Assembly: GCA_028280345.1 (NCBI GenBank) | Contig: JANQLY010000025.1 | Location: 62,001-126,000 of the forward strand | From: Pseudomonadales bacterium | GTDB taxonomy: Bacteria; Pseudomonadota; Gammaproteobacteria; Pseudomonadales; UBA7239 | DNA length: 64,000 nt | Direction: 5' to 3' | Part shown: positions 16,482-26,342 of the stretch, one piece after another | Layout: the number at the start of each line of letters is the position of its first letter | How positions within the stretch are numbered: position 1 is the first letter of the stretch | Program-made: the position numbers and the translations under genes | Notes under the pieces: model-generated | What the model saw: only the letters and a program-made list of their open reading frames with translations | Database searches by the model: none | Told to the model about the DNA's origin: nothing

Positions 16482-18512
16482 ATGATGATGTATAACGCTG
16501 CACGATTTTTTGGGCTTCTAGTACTTTTGGCTCTGGTAACAGCAGTCCAGGCAACGCCGGTAGGTCCGCTCAACTACCAGGGGCGCTTACTTAATGATCA
16601 GGGTGTCCCGGTAACCGGCTCCTATAATTTCAAAGTGCGCATCTATGACGAACTGAATGGTGGTGTGCTCAAGTACGAAGAGCAACACGACAATGTGCAG
16701 GTTAATGATGGCGTCTATTCCTTTCGCGTGGGCAGCTTTGCCCCAAACGGTACTGGTAATGGTGACAGCCAATGGGATATCAACCTCTGGCAGGGCAATA
16801 TTAATGACCTTTACCTTGAGGTAGAAGTTAACGGCGAAACCCTGAGCCCGCGCCATGAACTGACTTCAGCACCGCACGCCTATACCGCAACTCTCGCACT
16901 GTCTGCTGGTGTTCTCGGGAATAAAACCGCTGCGCAATATGACAATATTCTTGAAGGTATCTGTGTTGCCTCCAAGGGTAAGTGGCTGGATGTGATAGAA
17001 GAATGTCTGGGTTCCGGTTCTGTGCTCACCGGTACATCGGTTGAACTTGTGGTTAGTGCTGGTCCATCACAACTGGATTTCAGCAATCTTGATTTGAGTG
17101 GTGCTGATTTGAGTAATACTGATTTCACCAATGCGAATTTTTCCAATACGGATCTTACTGGCGCAACGTTGACAATTAATAATTTTGATAATGCAAACTT
17201 CAGTGGAGCGATCCTGGATGGCACAAACTTCACCGATGATATGGTTGCGGCTACCAATATCGATTTCACCGGCGCGACGATTACCCAGATGGATTTTCAT
17301 TCGTGGGATATGAGTGGCACGATATTGACCGGTATTTCATCGGGGCCTTTACTATCTGTTGGTGGCTTTGGCACCGGTTGCCCAAACTTGCCGGTTGACT
17401 GGACTTGTCGTTTTACCCAGGGCGGCGATGCCGCTGTATCAATTCCTGTATTACTGGGCCCTGGTGTTGATGTATCGGCGGGCTCAGCATTGGCCGAAGC
17501 ATCAGGTGAAGGAGTGCCGGTTTTACCGATTGAGCCAAATAATCCGCTTGGCATTAATCCGTTTAACAATGTAAACCTGGCCGGTGCAAACTTTGAAGGG
17601 ATTATTCATCAAAACAAGTTTGGCAATGGAACAAATCTTACCGATACCAAAATGAGTTATGGTGTCTTTCGCAACATTGCGTTTGGTAATTCCACACTGA
17701 ATGGTACGGAATTTCGTCATGCATTTTTTGAAGGTACGACCTTCTCACCAAGTGCTACTTTGACCAATGTTGACTTTCAAAGTGCGACATTGCGTAACAC
17801 GCAAATTGAAGGACTTATCACCAATACCGATTTTAATGTAAGAAGTTTTTATCGCACCGTTTTAAAAAATGTTGTACTTAGCCAATTGGGTGAGTCGGGT
17901 AGTGCGATCACCTTTGAAAATTCACTGGTGGATAATGTCAAGTTTGGTGTTGTTGACGGTGTAGTGAGTTTGTCCAGCACCACAACTGATGGTTCCGGCG
18001 GCGCGCAGATTGTCGGCAACTTTGAAATTGGTTTGCAGATGCCTGGGGCAAGCGTGAGTATTAACCGCTCAAGTATTACTGGTCACCTTGAGACAATCGT
18101 GCTCACGGGGGACTTTTCCGGTGCCTCGATAGATTCTACTAGAATTAAGAATGCTGAACTGGCAGGTGATTTTAGTACCGCAGAGTTCGGCACCTCGTTT
18201 GCTGGCCCGGCTCTCTTAACGGATGTGTTATTGACGGGTAACTTTACCAACACTGACTTTGCTGGTGCACTCTTTACCCGCGGTGTGCTGTCTGGTGATT
18301 TCACCAATGCGGATTTCTCCGGCGCCTACTTCAGTGCGCCTTTGAGCATCCCCTTGCCACCGACGCTGAGTGTGACAATGAGTGGTAACTTTACCGGTGC
18401 CAACTTTAGCGGCGCGACGATTGATGGCGGGGTAATCTGGGATAATGCCGCGATTTGCCCGAATGGCTTTACCCATGGCAGCGGCAGCGGAGATTGTCCG
18501 CAACCAATTTAA
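16482..18512 (+). CDS. Exported pentapeptide-repeat protein
   Basis: This is a 676-residue protein. It has a signal peptide (FFGLLVLLALVTAVQA), then a domain (residues about 25-140) of the form NYQGRLL-D-GVPVTGSYNFKVRIYDE...YLEVEVNGE-L-PRHELTSAPHAYTA. That domain is common at the start of bacterial surface proteins. From about residue 197 come A(D/N)(L/F)-type pentapeptide repeats (LDFSNLDLSGADLSNTDFTNANF...), in two blocks around a Pro/Gly-rich gap at about 285-355; they should form a right-handed quadrilateral helix. It ends with GDCPQPI. It is secreted or periplasmic, unlike most cytoplasmic pentapeptide proteins. Function is unknown; it shares a CRP-marked promoter region with the giant gene. 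Confidence 0.82.
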   Translation: MMMYNAARFFGLLVLLALVTAVQATPVGPLNYQGRLLNDQGVPVTGSYNFKVRIYDELNGGVLKYEEQHDNVQVNDGVYSFRVGSFAPNGTGNGDSQWDINLWQGNINDLYLEVEVNGETLSPRHELTSAPHAYTATLALSAGVLGNKTAAQYDNILEGICVASKGKWLDVIEECLGSGSVLTGTSVELVVSAGPSQLDFSNLDLSGADLSNTDFTNANFSNTDLTGATLTINNFDNANFSGAILDGTNFTDDMVAATNIDFTGATITQMDFHSWDMSGTILTGISSGPLLSVGGFGTGCPNLPVDWTCRFTQGGDAAVSIPVLLGPGVDVSAGSALAEASGEGVPVLPIEPNNPLGINPFNNVNLAGANFEGIIHQNKFGNGTNLTDTKMSYGVFRNIAFGNSTLNGTEFRHAFFEGTTFSPSATLTNVDFQSATLRNTQIEGLITNTDFNVRSFYRTVLKNVVLSQLGESGSAITFENSLVDNVKFGVVDGVVSLSSTTTDGSGGAQIVGNFEIGLQMPGASVSINRSSITGHLETIVLTGDFSGASIDSTRIKNAELAGDFSTAEFGTSFAGPALLTDVLLTGNFTNTDFAGALFTRGVLSGDFTNADFSGAYFSAPLSIPLPPTLSVTMSGNFTGANFSGATIDGGVIWDNAAICPNGFTHGSGSGDCPQPI

Positions 18513-18545
18513 TCTGCTCCAGGTAATAGAGCATAGCTCGCTATT

Positions 18546-18580
18546 AAAACCGCCCATACCGGAAGGTATGGGCGGTTTTT
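18546..18580 (+). terminator. Strong rho-independent terminator
   Basis: AAAACCGCCCATACC and GGTATGGGCGGTTTT form a 15-bp stem with a GGAA loop and T-rich 3' side, 34 bases after the pentapeptide-repeat gene. Confidence 0.92.
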
Positions 18581-18674
18581 CTTTTGCTAGAATGTATTTT
18601 TTTGAGCTATTGTTGTGTAAATTGGTGGGCCGCAAATATAGGCTTACTGGCAGGTTGCAGCACGCTACAGAATA

Positions 18675-19871
18675 ATGAAAATACTTGAAGGTCTTGGCCG
18701 GTTCTATCATTTTGATATTTTTGCCTTTGCCGAAACGGCTTCAGAGCAACGTATTCGTTGGTTGACAGCCCTTGCGCTGTTCTGGGTTTGTGTGATTGCG
18801 TTGAGCAATCTGTATTTCTCTGCGACGCTACTGGGTATGTTTGATAATGAGCCTGGTATTGGTATGCGCCTTACCGCTTTTAGTCCGGTGGAATTGATTA
18901 CTCTGACGGAGGCGCAGCGTGGTTATTATGGTTTGCTATTCCTGACGGTTTTTTATCTGTGCTTTATATTCCTGTTAAATTTCTCTGACCTCTACGTATT
19001 GGGCAAAGTAAATGATGGGCGCCTGCCATGGGAAAATATTTTTGTTCATTCCGTCGCCCAGGTGCTTATTGGTGTTTTAATCTTTGTTGAGTTGCCAGTG
19101 CAGGACTGGGTGCTAAACGGTTTCAATACAGCGATTGCCTGGCTGGATAAAATTGATATCAATATGGGACTGCCATTTATTTGGGTGGCGCTGTTTATTT
19201 ATGTGATAGATGACATTCTTTTCTATATTGGTCATCGCCTGTGCCATAACGTGCGTTTTATGTGGAAACTCGGTCATATGACTCATCACCGTAACCGGCA
19301 GCTATCGCAACCAACAACGGTGCCAGATTTTCCGTTCTTTTTTCTTAACGGTTCGACGGGTTCTTTTGTAACGCTCATTATTGGTCGAGCAATATTTTTT
19401 AAAATGCTGGCGGATATTTCAGCGGCTGAGGCAGTGATGGCAACCCTTGTTATTACGTTGTTAAAAATCATTAACCATACGGTATCTCATTCCATCAGTG
19501 CCTATGAGTTGTTTTCTCGCTATCGTTGGCTTGCCTGGTGGGAAAAGTTTTTTGTGACGGGTCGGGTGCATTACACACACCACTCGTCCTTGCCCGAGCA
19601 TAATGTTGCCAATGGTTGTAATTTCGCAGCGCAGTTTGTCTGGATCGATAAATTGCTTGGCACCTACGGCAAACCTGTTAATGAGATTCCACCGACGGGT
19701 CTATTCCACGATCCGAATTATCCGGGGAACCCCTGGAAATACAGCCTTGAAGAGTGGCGCAAAATGCTGCTTGAATTGCGCTATAACAAACTTCGCTATT
19801 GGCCAAAAATTCTATTTGGCCATGCAACCTATGAGCCTCCGGTTCCGGTCAGGGTTGGAGTTGATGCCTAA
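18675..19871 (+). CDS. Sterol desaturase/fatty acid hydroxylase superfamily protein
   Basis: This 398-residue membrane protein has four or more TM helices (residues about 30-175) and the di-iron His boxes HRLCH (about 192), HMTHH (about 205) and, near the end, HYTHHSSLPEHN. The superfamily (C-5 sterol desaturase, alkylglycerol monooxygenase and others) uses a non-heme di-iron centre to hydroxylate or desaturate lipids in the inner membrane. The substrate is unknown. It overlaps the convergent MMPL gene by four bases at the stop codons. Confidence 0.88.
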   Translation: MKILEGLGRFYHFDIFAFAETASEQRIRWLTALALFWVCVIALSNLYFSATLLGMFDNEPGIGMRLTAFSPVELITLTEAQRGYYGLLFLTVFYLCFIFLLNFSDLYVLGKVNDGRLPWENIFVHSVAQVLIGVLIFVELPVQDWVLNGFNTAIAWLDKIDINMGLPFIWVALFIYVIDDILFYIGHRLCHNVRFMWKLGHMTHHRNRQLSQPTTVPDFPFFFLNGSTGSFVTLIIGRAIFFKMLADISAAEAVMATLVITLLKIINHTVSHSISAYELFSRYRWLAWWEKFFVTGRVHYTHHSSLPEHNVANGCNFAAQFVWIDKLLGTYGKPVNEIPPTGLFHDPNYPGNPWKYSLEEWRKMLLELRYNKLRYWPKILFGHATYEPPVPVRVGVDA

Positions 19872-22303
19872 TCCTGTTGTTTCCAGAATAGTGTCAGTAG
19901 TGCCGGGGATAACATCAGGTTGGCAAACAGAGCAATAAGAATAGAAAAACTTAATAGAATGCCAAACTGAATGGATGGGATCAGTACATCGGCGGCATAG
20001 ATCATAAAGCAGCCCACCAATACAATCGAAGTGAATGTAATTGCGCGACCGGACATGGCCAGCGAGTGTAAAATTGCTTCCCTTGAATTGTTGCCGCGAC
20101 TAATAGCCTCGCGGTAGTGATGAAAGAAATGAATAGTGTCGTCAACGGAAATGCCAATCACCACGCAGCCGAGCAGGCTGGTCAGAACATTTAATGGCAT
20201 GCCAGACCAGCCCATCATGCCAAGAGTGAAGAATATTGGTACTACATTGGGAATAAATGCGAGTATACCTTTGCGTATCGAACCCATAAGCACAAACATC
20301 AACAAGCCTACCAGTGAGAAGGCGAGTGCATAACTGTCAACAGCGCTGGTAATCATTAGAATAAGAATTTTTACGCCAACCAGAATGCCGCCCACAAGGT
20401 TGTATTCAATATTGTCGAGATTTCTTTCTGCTTGCAGAGCGGCAACATTTTCAGAAAAACCACTGAGGTATTCGCGGAAGTGGAGCATATCTCGATTGGG
20501 CAACATCACGGTTATGCGTGTGGTTCGAAAGTTGTTGTCGGTAAATTCTTCGAGATCATCGGCACCGCTGTTTTCAAATAGCAGTAGTTCCTGAGCAATC
20601 AGCGTACGATTGTCGGGAATGGCATAATATTCCGGATTGTTTTCATTTAATGCCTGGTGGTTCTGCTTGATAATATTGAGGATGGAATTGACTTTTAAAG
20701 CCTGTAATCCATTCAGGTCATAGTCCAGAGCCATCTGTTCTATTGCTTCGATAAAATAGAGTACTTCCGGGTTATAAAGGCCATTTTCCTCGCCAGTATC
20801 GATAGTGATTTCCAGACCTCGCGAACCACTCAGGTTTTTATCGATTGTCTCTACGGCAATTCGCAGCGGATGTTCGGGAGGGTACCAGCGCACTTCATCG
20901 TGGCCCATATAGGTTTTGGTCAGGCCGACGCAGGCGATAACTGCCATGCCGAGATAAAAAGCTGCCACAAGTTTCGGGCGACGCATGCCAATATCGCCAA
21001 GGCTGTAGATAAAACGATCTACCTGACCCATAAACCGCTTGCTTAAAGAGTGGCTGTTCTCTGTACGGGGTTTGGCTTTTAACGGACTCAAGGCGAGCAG
21101 ACAGGGTATTAGCGCGAGAGTGAAGATCAGGGCGAGGAAAACACCGATTGCGCCAAACATACCGAGATGGCGGGTGGGTTCAAGGTCAGCAAATGAAAAC
21201 GATAGCAGACCTGCCGCTGTTGTCAGGGTTGTCATTAACACGGCAATCGCTGTTTTTCTGATTGCAAATTGAATGGCTTCCGCTTTATTGCCACACTCGT
21301 CAAACTTTTTATAAAACACGCTGAGAATATGTACGGCGTCAGCAATGCCAACGGCAAGCAGGAAAGTAGGTAATACCTGGGTAGTCGCAGTAATCGGTAC
21401 ACCAAGAATTGGCATCATCGCAATGGTGGTGGTAATCGATATGCCGACAATCATGACCGGCAGCAGAACCCCGGATAAGCGCTGGAACAGTATCCATAGC
21501 AACAGGATGACAATGCCCATACCATAAACCATGTTCATGGTGAGCATCTCGCCCATATCGAAAGTGAGCTGGTAAGTGACAATGTCTCCACCGCCGGCGA
21601 TGATCTGATAGCCCTTGTTTCGGTATTTTTCAATCAGTGCGAGAGTGGTCTCAGTCGTTTCTACTTCTTCCTCGCCAGTGAGGAAATGTTCTTTGCCCAG
21701 TGTGACCGGTGTAGAGTCGTTATCGTCAAACTCATCGAAGGAAAGTGCGTCCATATCGTTAACACCTTCACTGGTGAAGGTGCTAAGCAATAGCGCCACT
21801 GCAGCGTATTTGCCATCGGTCGAAACAATATTGCCGACATAGTTGGGGTTTGATAGTACGGTTTGTTTGAATGCCGGCATGTCGGCTTCGTTGTCAGGCC
21901 ACAGTTCCACAAGATCTCTGACTTCAAGGCCTTCTTCCGTACCTTCGATATGGCTTACAGAAACCAGACTCGTTACGCCGTCAAGATGGGGAATGTTTTC
22001 CTCTACATCATCGTGCAGAGTCTTCAGGCGTTGCAAATTGTCCAGCGTAAAAACGGTATCTTCAAAATAGAGAGCGATCACCGTAGATGACCCGGTGTCG
22101 AATTGTATTTTGAAGTCATCGTACTCTACGACTTCCTGGGAATCATCAGGTAGAAAAGCTTCCGAGGAAACATCAATCCAGACACGGTCTATTTGTGAGG
22201 TAATTGCGCCGGTAAACAAGAGGGTGATAAACAGCACGATCAGCGGATGGGCAACAACAAAGTTGCTCCAGTTCTCAAACGCCTTTTCAATCAAACTTTT
22301 CAT
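19868..22303 (-). CDS. RND/MMPL-family exporter
   Basis: This 811-residue protein has two repeats of one TM helix, a large periplasmic loop and five TM helices. Helix-4 signatures are GIADAVHILSVFYKKF and GISVDDTIHFFHHYRE, with the acidic proton-relay residues (ADA, VDD). TTLTTAAGLLSFSFA is also typical. Members of this single-gene subfamily export lipids such as hopanoids, mycolates or xanthomonadin. The cargo is not known; the lipid-modifying neighbour suggests a lipid. No membrane-fusion or TolC partner is adjacent. Confidence 0.9.
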   Translation of the reverse strand: MKSLIEKAFENWSNFVVAHPLIVLFITLLFTGAITSQIDRVWIDVSSEAFLPDDSQEVVEYDDFKIQFDTGSSTVIALYFEDTVFTLDNLQRLKTLHDDVEENIPHLDGVTSLVSVSHIEGTEEGLEVRDLVELWPDNEADMPAFKQTVLSNPNYVGNIVSTDGKYAAVALLLSTFTSEGVNDMDALSFDEFDDNDSTPVTLGKEHFLTGEEEVETTETTLALIEKYRNKGYQIIAGGGDIVTYQLTFDMGEMLTMNMVYGMGIVILLLWILFQRLSGVLLPVMIVGISITTTIAMMPILGVPITATTQVLPTFLLAVGIADAVHILSVFYKKFDECGNKAEAIQFAIRKTAIAVLMTTLTTAAGLLSFSFADLEPTRHLGMFGAIGVFLALIFTLALIPCLLALSPLKAKPRTENSHSLSKRFMGQVDRFIYSLGDIGMRRPKLVAAFYLGMAVIACVGLTKTYMGHDEVRWYPPEHPLRIAVETIDKNLSGSRGLEITIDTGEENGLYNPEVLYFIEAIEQMALDYDLNGLQALKVNSILNIIKQNHQALNENNPEYYAIPDNRTLIAQELLLFENSGADDLEEFTDNNFRTTRITVMLPNRDMLHFREYLSGFSENVAALQAERNLDNIEYNLVGGILVGVKILILMITSAVDSYALAFSLVGLLMFVLMGSIRKGILAFIPNVVPIFFTLGMMGWSGMPLNVLTSLLGCVVIGISVDDTIHFFHHYREAISRGNNSREAILHSLAMSGRAITFTSIVLVGCFMIYAADVLIPSIQFGILLSFSILIALFANLMLSPALLTLFWKQQD

Positions 22304-22432
22304 GAACTGCCAAACTGCGGGTAAAACTGTTCGTGACTATACGCAAGCTGCTCGTCAGGTTCCTTTGAGGATTGCCGCAGGCGTTTGTGGCTTGTCACTA
22401 CTGTTCAACTTAATATAAATGTGCGTGTTTTG

Positions 22433-23311
22433 TCACAGCGGCAATGCTTCTTTCAAAAACCGGGTAAAGGCCTGAACTTTGGCAGTGCGGTGCATATCGC
22501 GGTGGGTCACAAGCCACAATTTATAGTTCCAGTTTTCCGGTGGTGGTGTTAACGCTATAAGCTCCGAATGCTTTTCAGCGAGCCAGCAACTGATCGGGGC
22601 GGCACCGAGTCCGGCTTTTACAGCAGGTACAAAGCCGGTGAAATCGTTGCAGCGAAAGTAAATCTGCTCTGTTGGCACTTGCTCATTCATCCATTTCATA
22701 AAAGTCACAATACTGTAGGATTCAATAGTGCTGATAAAGCGGTGCCCATCGAGGTTGTCGAGCGATTCAATCAACCCGTGTTGCTCGACATAGGTGCGGT
22801 TGCCATAGAATGTCGTTGCATACTCACCAAGTTGCTGGACCACATAGTCCGGGTCGTTAGGCTTGCCAGGGCGAATGCTGACATGGGCCTCGCCGTGCTC
22901 AAGTTTGAAGATGCGTCCTTCGGCAGCGAATTCGAGCTTTATCTGTGGATATTGATGCTGAAAATCTGCCAGCAACGGCATGAGGTTCTCGGTCATCGAG
23001 TTAACTGTGGTAATGATCAATGTGCCACTGAGTTCGGCGTCGGTGCCCTGTAATTGCCCGAGCAGTAAATCGAATTCGTTTTGTGTATTTTCCGCCACCT
23101 GGGTCAGCAGGCGACCTGCTTCTGTAGGTACATAACCCCGCGCATGGCGGTGGAACAGGGTGGTGCCAAGTTTCTTCTCAAGGGCGTTGATACGCCTGAG
23201 CACGGTGCTGTGGTGCACGTTGAGGTGCTCAGCGGCAGCGGTGAGGGTGCCATGCCGGGCAACCGTATAGGCCACATGGATATCATTCCAATCAGTTTTC
23301 TGTGCGCTCAT
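22433..23311 (-). CDS. LysR-family transcriptional regulator
   Basis: This 292-residue regulator has its helix-turn-helix at GTLTAAAEHLNVHHSTVLRRI (about residues 19-40) and a LysR substrate-binding domain. The frame is open to 23494, but the extra 61 residues overlap the divergent FMN reductase; the start at MSAQKTDW gives the normal length. It is divergent from the FMN reductase/DUF2798 pair, a common arrangement in which LysR activates the reductase. Confidence 0.9.
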   Translation of the reverse strand: MSAQKTDWNDIHVAYTVARHGTLTAAAEHLNVHHSTVLRRINALEKKLGTTLFHRHARGYVPTEAGRLLTQVAENTQNEFDLLLGQLQGTDAELSGTLIITTVNSMTENLMPLLADFQHQYPQIKLEFAAEGRIFKLEHGEAHVSIRPGKPNDPDYVVQQLGEYATTFYGNRTYVEQHGLIESLDNLDGHRFISTIESYSIVTFMKWMNEQVPTEQIYFRCNDFTGFVPAVKAGLGAAPISCWLAEKHSELIALTPPPENWNYKLWLVTHRDMHRTAKVQAFTRFLKEALPL

Positions 23312-23321
23312 GCACAATAGT

Positions 23322-23357
23322 TTTGCATATATGTTGTTTTTCTTCAAATTTGCATAT
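23322..23357. promoter_or_regulatory. Direct repeats in the LysR/FMN reductase promoter
   Basis: TTTGCATAT occurs at 23322-23330 and at 23349-23357, 27 bases apart. The second copy includes the palindrome GCATATGC. These are candidate LysR half-sites in the 90-base divergent region. Confidence 0.45.
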
Positions 23358-23401
23358 GCCACACTGGCACCATTGCTTATACGGTTCTGGAGGAAACGGT
23401 G

Positions 23402-24004
23402 ATGACAAAATTGATTGCTTTGGCTGGCAGCTTGCGCGAACAGTCCTATAACCAGCAACTGGTTGAGATTGCTGCACGGGCGGCCGAAGCCCATGGCGCG
23501 GAGGTACAGATAGTAAGTCTGGCAGATTACGCGATTCCGTTATTCTCTGAAGACCTTGAAGCAGAAGGTGTACCAGATGGTGTGAGTGATCTCAGGCACA
23601 TGTTTGCCCAAGCTGATGGCATTCTGCTCGCGAGTCCGGAATACAATGGCTCGATTTCCGGCGTGTTAAAAAATGCACTCGACTGGATTTCCAGACCTTC
23701 ACAGGATGTAGATACAGACTCTGCGTTCAAGGGCAAGGTGGCGGGTTTGTTGTCCGCATCCCCCGGTGGTCTCGGAGGTATTCGTGGCTTGAGCCATACG
23801 CGAGAAATTCTGCAAAACCTCGGTACTATCGTTAGCCCGCTTCAGGTTGCAGTACCTGCTGCTTATGCGGCCTTTGATGATGCCGGTGAGCTGGTGGATG
23901 AATCGGTTCGGCGCAAAGTGGAGAATCTGGCGGAGCAAGTGGTGAGTCTTGCCGCACGGCTTAAGGCCAATACCTCGGACAGTGGGCTGGCTTTGGCCAG
24001 CTAA
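23402..24004 (+). CDS. NADPH-dependent FMN reductase
   Basis: This 200-residue flavodoxin-fold protein has the phosphate loop GSLREQSYNQ (residues about 8-17) and SPEYNGSISGVLKNALDW (about 78-95), the hallmark of the NADPH-dependent FMN reductase/azoreductase/chromate reductase family. It is cytoplasmic and reduces FMN or quinones. The start at 23402 is eight bases after GGAGG; a GTG directly before it is too close. DUF2798 follows after 34 bases. Confidence 0.9.
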   Translation: MTKLIALAGSLREQSYNQQLVEIAARAAEAHGAEVQIVSLADYAIPLFSEDLEAEGVPDGVSDLRHMFAQADGILLASPEYNGSISGVLKNALDWISRPSQDVDTDSAFKGKVAGLLSASPGGLGGIRGLSHTREILQNLGTIVSPLQVAVPAAYAAFDDAGELVDESVRRKVENLAEQVVSLAARLKANTSDSGLALAS

Positions 24005-24038
24005 CCGTCCCGATAGTCTACTGTAAGGAGGTGAACTG

Positions 24039-24272
24039 ATGGTTAATCAAAAGTATTTTCAGTATGTCTTTCTTGCCTTAATGGTAACTGTCATGGGTAG
24101 CACGATTTCCTTTGTGCTAACGCTGGTCAATTACGGGCTGCAACCGGACTTTCTAATGGTCTGGGGCAGATCGTTTCTCAGCAGTGCCATGGTAGCTGCG
24201 CCTACGGCTTTTTTTATCGGACCCCTGATACACCGATTGGCGTTAAGAATTGCCAGTAAGGTCGATGGGTGA
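24039..24272 (+). CDS. DUF2798 small membrane protein
   Basis: This 77-residue protein has two TM helices (YVFLALMVTVMGSTISFVLTL and FLSSAMVAAPTAFFIGPLIHRL). It matches the DUF2798 pattern, including the GPLIHRLALRIASKV end. The family has no known function and is often encoded next to LysR-regulated reductases. A TAAGGAGGTGA site precedes the ATG. Confidence 0.82.
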   Translation: MVNQKYFQYVFLALMVTVMGSTISFVLTLVNYGLQPDFLMVWGRSFLSSAMVAAPTAFFIGPLIHRLALRIASKVDG

Positions 24273-24298
24273 TAACGAGCATTACTTATCGAAAGTTA

Positions 24299-25558
24299 CT
24301 ATTTATCGGCTGTTGTAAAACAGATAGGTAAATGATGTAGTTCGCGAATAAAAACACTGGGAATATGGTCTGGAACCGGTTTGCTGGTATCAAGTGTGAA
24401 GTTCTTCGTGCGTTTAAATAACTCCTCCAGTGCAAGGCGCACTTCTGTCCGTGCAAGATGTGCGCCGAGGCATTGATGAATACCGTAGCCGAAAGAGTAG
24501 TGTTTATTAGTTTTTTGATTGCGTTGTAAATCAATTTGATCCGGGTTTTCAAACACGCTTTCGTCGCGGTTGGCTGAGGCCCACATCAGCATTAAACGCG
24601 AGCCTTGGGGAATTGGAGTGCCAGCGATTTCAACATCGGCTTTGGTCTGACGAAAATGTCCCATAAACGGAGTTTCAAGTCGTAATACTTCCTCAATAAA
24701 ATTGTCGAGCAGTTCCGGGTTGTCGCGCACTTGCTGTTGTAAAGCAGGATTCTCTGCCAATACTTTTACTGTATTGCCAATGGTATTGGCGGTGGAGTCC
24801 GAGCCTGCAATCAGTAGCTGAAAGACCATGCTGATAGCTTCCCGTTCGGATAGAGGATGTTCCTTGTCGCGGGTAGCTTCAATAAGCGAACTGGTAAAGT
24901 TATCTCCAGGCTCCTGTTTAATGCGATTGTAGTGCTGTTCGGTGTACTCGAATATCGCGTTGGCGCTGACAATGTTGTCTTCAAAGGTTTCCGGTGTATT
25001 TATACCGCTAAGCAGTGCAATGCTTTTATCGCTCCATGCTTTGATTTCACGCCAGTTATCGGTTGGAAAGCCTGCCAGTGACAGGGATATCGTCATCGGA
25101 ATTTCTTTGGCAAACTCCTGTACCCAGTCACATTCACCGCGCTCAATAAAGCGGTCGATAATATCGTTGGCCATCTGTCGGATGGTGGGCTCCAGCGATT
25201 GTACAAAGCGCATCGACAATGCTTTCTGGCCCAGACGGCGTTGTGGTTTGTGCGCAGGTGGGTCGGCAATGGCGAGAACGTCCATGGGGCCCGTATCGAG
25301 TTGCGGGCGTTCAAGATCGGAAGGCTCACCGTTGGGGCCACTGACAATAATGCTGGTGAGATTGGAAGAGAAGTCTTCGGTATTAAGTGTGATGTCAGTA
25401 ATATCGGCATAGCGACTGATGGTGTACCAGTTGGTACCGGGTATATGGTAAACCGGGGCATGTTGGCGCAATGCACGGTAAAACTCATAGGGGCTTTCAA
25501 GCACTTCATTTGACAGTGGATCGAAACTGTCGGGATGTCGAACAGTTGCTTGTGGCAT
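24299..25558 (-). CDS. Cytochrome P450 (bacterial class)
   Basis: This 419-residue soluble P450 has the heme-Cys loop FGYGIHQCLG, the ExxR motif in EEVLRLETP and the I-helix stretch AGSDSTANT. At the usual conserved Thr position the I-helix reads DS(T), so the proton-relay residue may be Ser. It needs an external ferredoxin and reductase; none is encoded nearby. Substrate is unknown; the cluster suggests steroid- or terpenoid-like molecules. It lies downstream of the VOC gene, with a 205-base gap holding its own promoter. Confidence 0.93.
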   Translation of the reverse strand: MPQATVRHPDSFDPLSNEVLESPYEFYRALRQHAPVYHIPGTNWYTISRYADITDITLNTEDFSSNLTSIIVSGPNGEPSDLERPQLDTGPMDVLAIADPPAHKPQRRLGQKALSMRFVQSLEPTIRQMANDIIDRFIERGECDWVQEFAKEIPMTISLSLAGFPTDNWREIKAWSDKSIALLSGINTPETFEDNIVSANAIFEYTEQHYNRIKQEPGDNFTSSLIEATRDKEHPLSEREAISMVFQLLIAGSDSTANTIGNTVKVLAENPALQQQVRDNPELLDNFIEEVLRLETPFMGHFRQTKADVEIAGTPIPQGSRLMLMWASANRDESVFENPDQIDLQRNQKTNKHYSFGYGIHQCLGAHLARTEVRLALEELFKRTKNFTLDTSKPVPDHIPSVFIRELHHLPICFTTADK

Positions 25559-25763
25559 GGCAATACCTGGATATCCGATTTAAGCTATTTAGATTGAGGC
25601 ATAGTTTAACCCGAGTAAATATGCAATATAATCGGCTTTTGAGTTTTGTCGAAAAAGCTTCCAAGTCACTGATTATTAAGGATTATAAGCACACAGTAAG
25701 TGAGATAAGCGCTAGAAATGCGTTGTTTTATGGCCATGCCTCGGGTTTCTGAAGCGATAGCGG

Positions 25764-26144
25764 CTATCTATCTGTTGAGAAATTCAATTCTACTGAAGTG
25801 CCTGCCGGGTCTGTAATAAACAGTTGGGTTTGATTGACTGCGGTAATATCAAGCTCGAAGTAGTCGATATTATGGCTTGTTAATCGCTCGATAATCGCCG
25901 CCTTGTCAGTGCAGCGTAGTGCGATGTGGTCAAAGTAACCAGACTTTTCAGCAGGGCGATTGTTGTCTTCCAGCAAATGTAATATCGGTTGATCGCCAGC
26001 ATAAAGCCACGCGCCGCCAACACCGAAGTCAGGACGAAAGCCGGGTGTTAATCCGAGTATGTTTTGATAAAACGTAGTGACTTCATCAAGTATGTCGCCG
26101 GGGGCGGAAAGGCTGTAATGATGAATAAAAACAGGCTGGCTCAT
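25764..26144 (-). CDS. VOC-family (glyoxalase/bleomycin resistance) protein
   Basis: This 126-residue protein has the paired beta-alpha-beta-beta-beta layout of VOC proteins. His8 or His9 near the start, HLLE in the middle (residues about 56-59), FDHIALR, and the terminal [11 protein letters not shown] give a probable metal site. It could be a lyase, isomerase or ring-cleavage-like enzyme. It is divergent from the P450 at 26343 and probably belongs to the same pathway. Confidence 0.82.
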   Translation of the reverse strand: MSQPVFIHHYSLSAPGDILDEVTTFYQNILGLTPGFRPDFGVGGAWLYAGDQPILHLLEDNNRPAEKSGYFDHIALRCTDKAAIIERLTSHNIDYFELDITAVNQTQLFITDPAGTSVELNFSTDR

Positions 26145-26204
26145 AGGAATTCCTTACTCAATCGGATCGGATAGCAGAGTCGCGATTTTACCAGGACTGA
26201 TTCC

Positions 26205-26226
26205 GGCCTGACAATTTAAACAGGCC
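26205..26226. promoter_or_regulatory. Inverted repeat in the VOC/P450 divergent promoter
   Basis: GGCCTG-N10-CAGGCC with an AT-rich centre lies 61 bases before the VOC start and 117 before the P450 start. It is a candidate operator; no matching regulator is encoded in the cluster. Confidence 0.35.
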
Positions 26227-26342
26227 TAATTAATCGCCAGTATGGAATGGTACTGCGATGTTTCCGATATGGTTTTAAAACATTGCAAGCGGTAATATCA
26301 ATACTGCTGATAAATAACACTGACAACGTATCATTTTGAATA

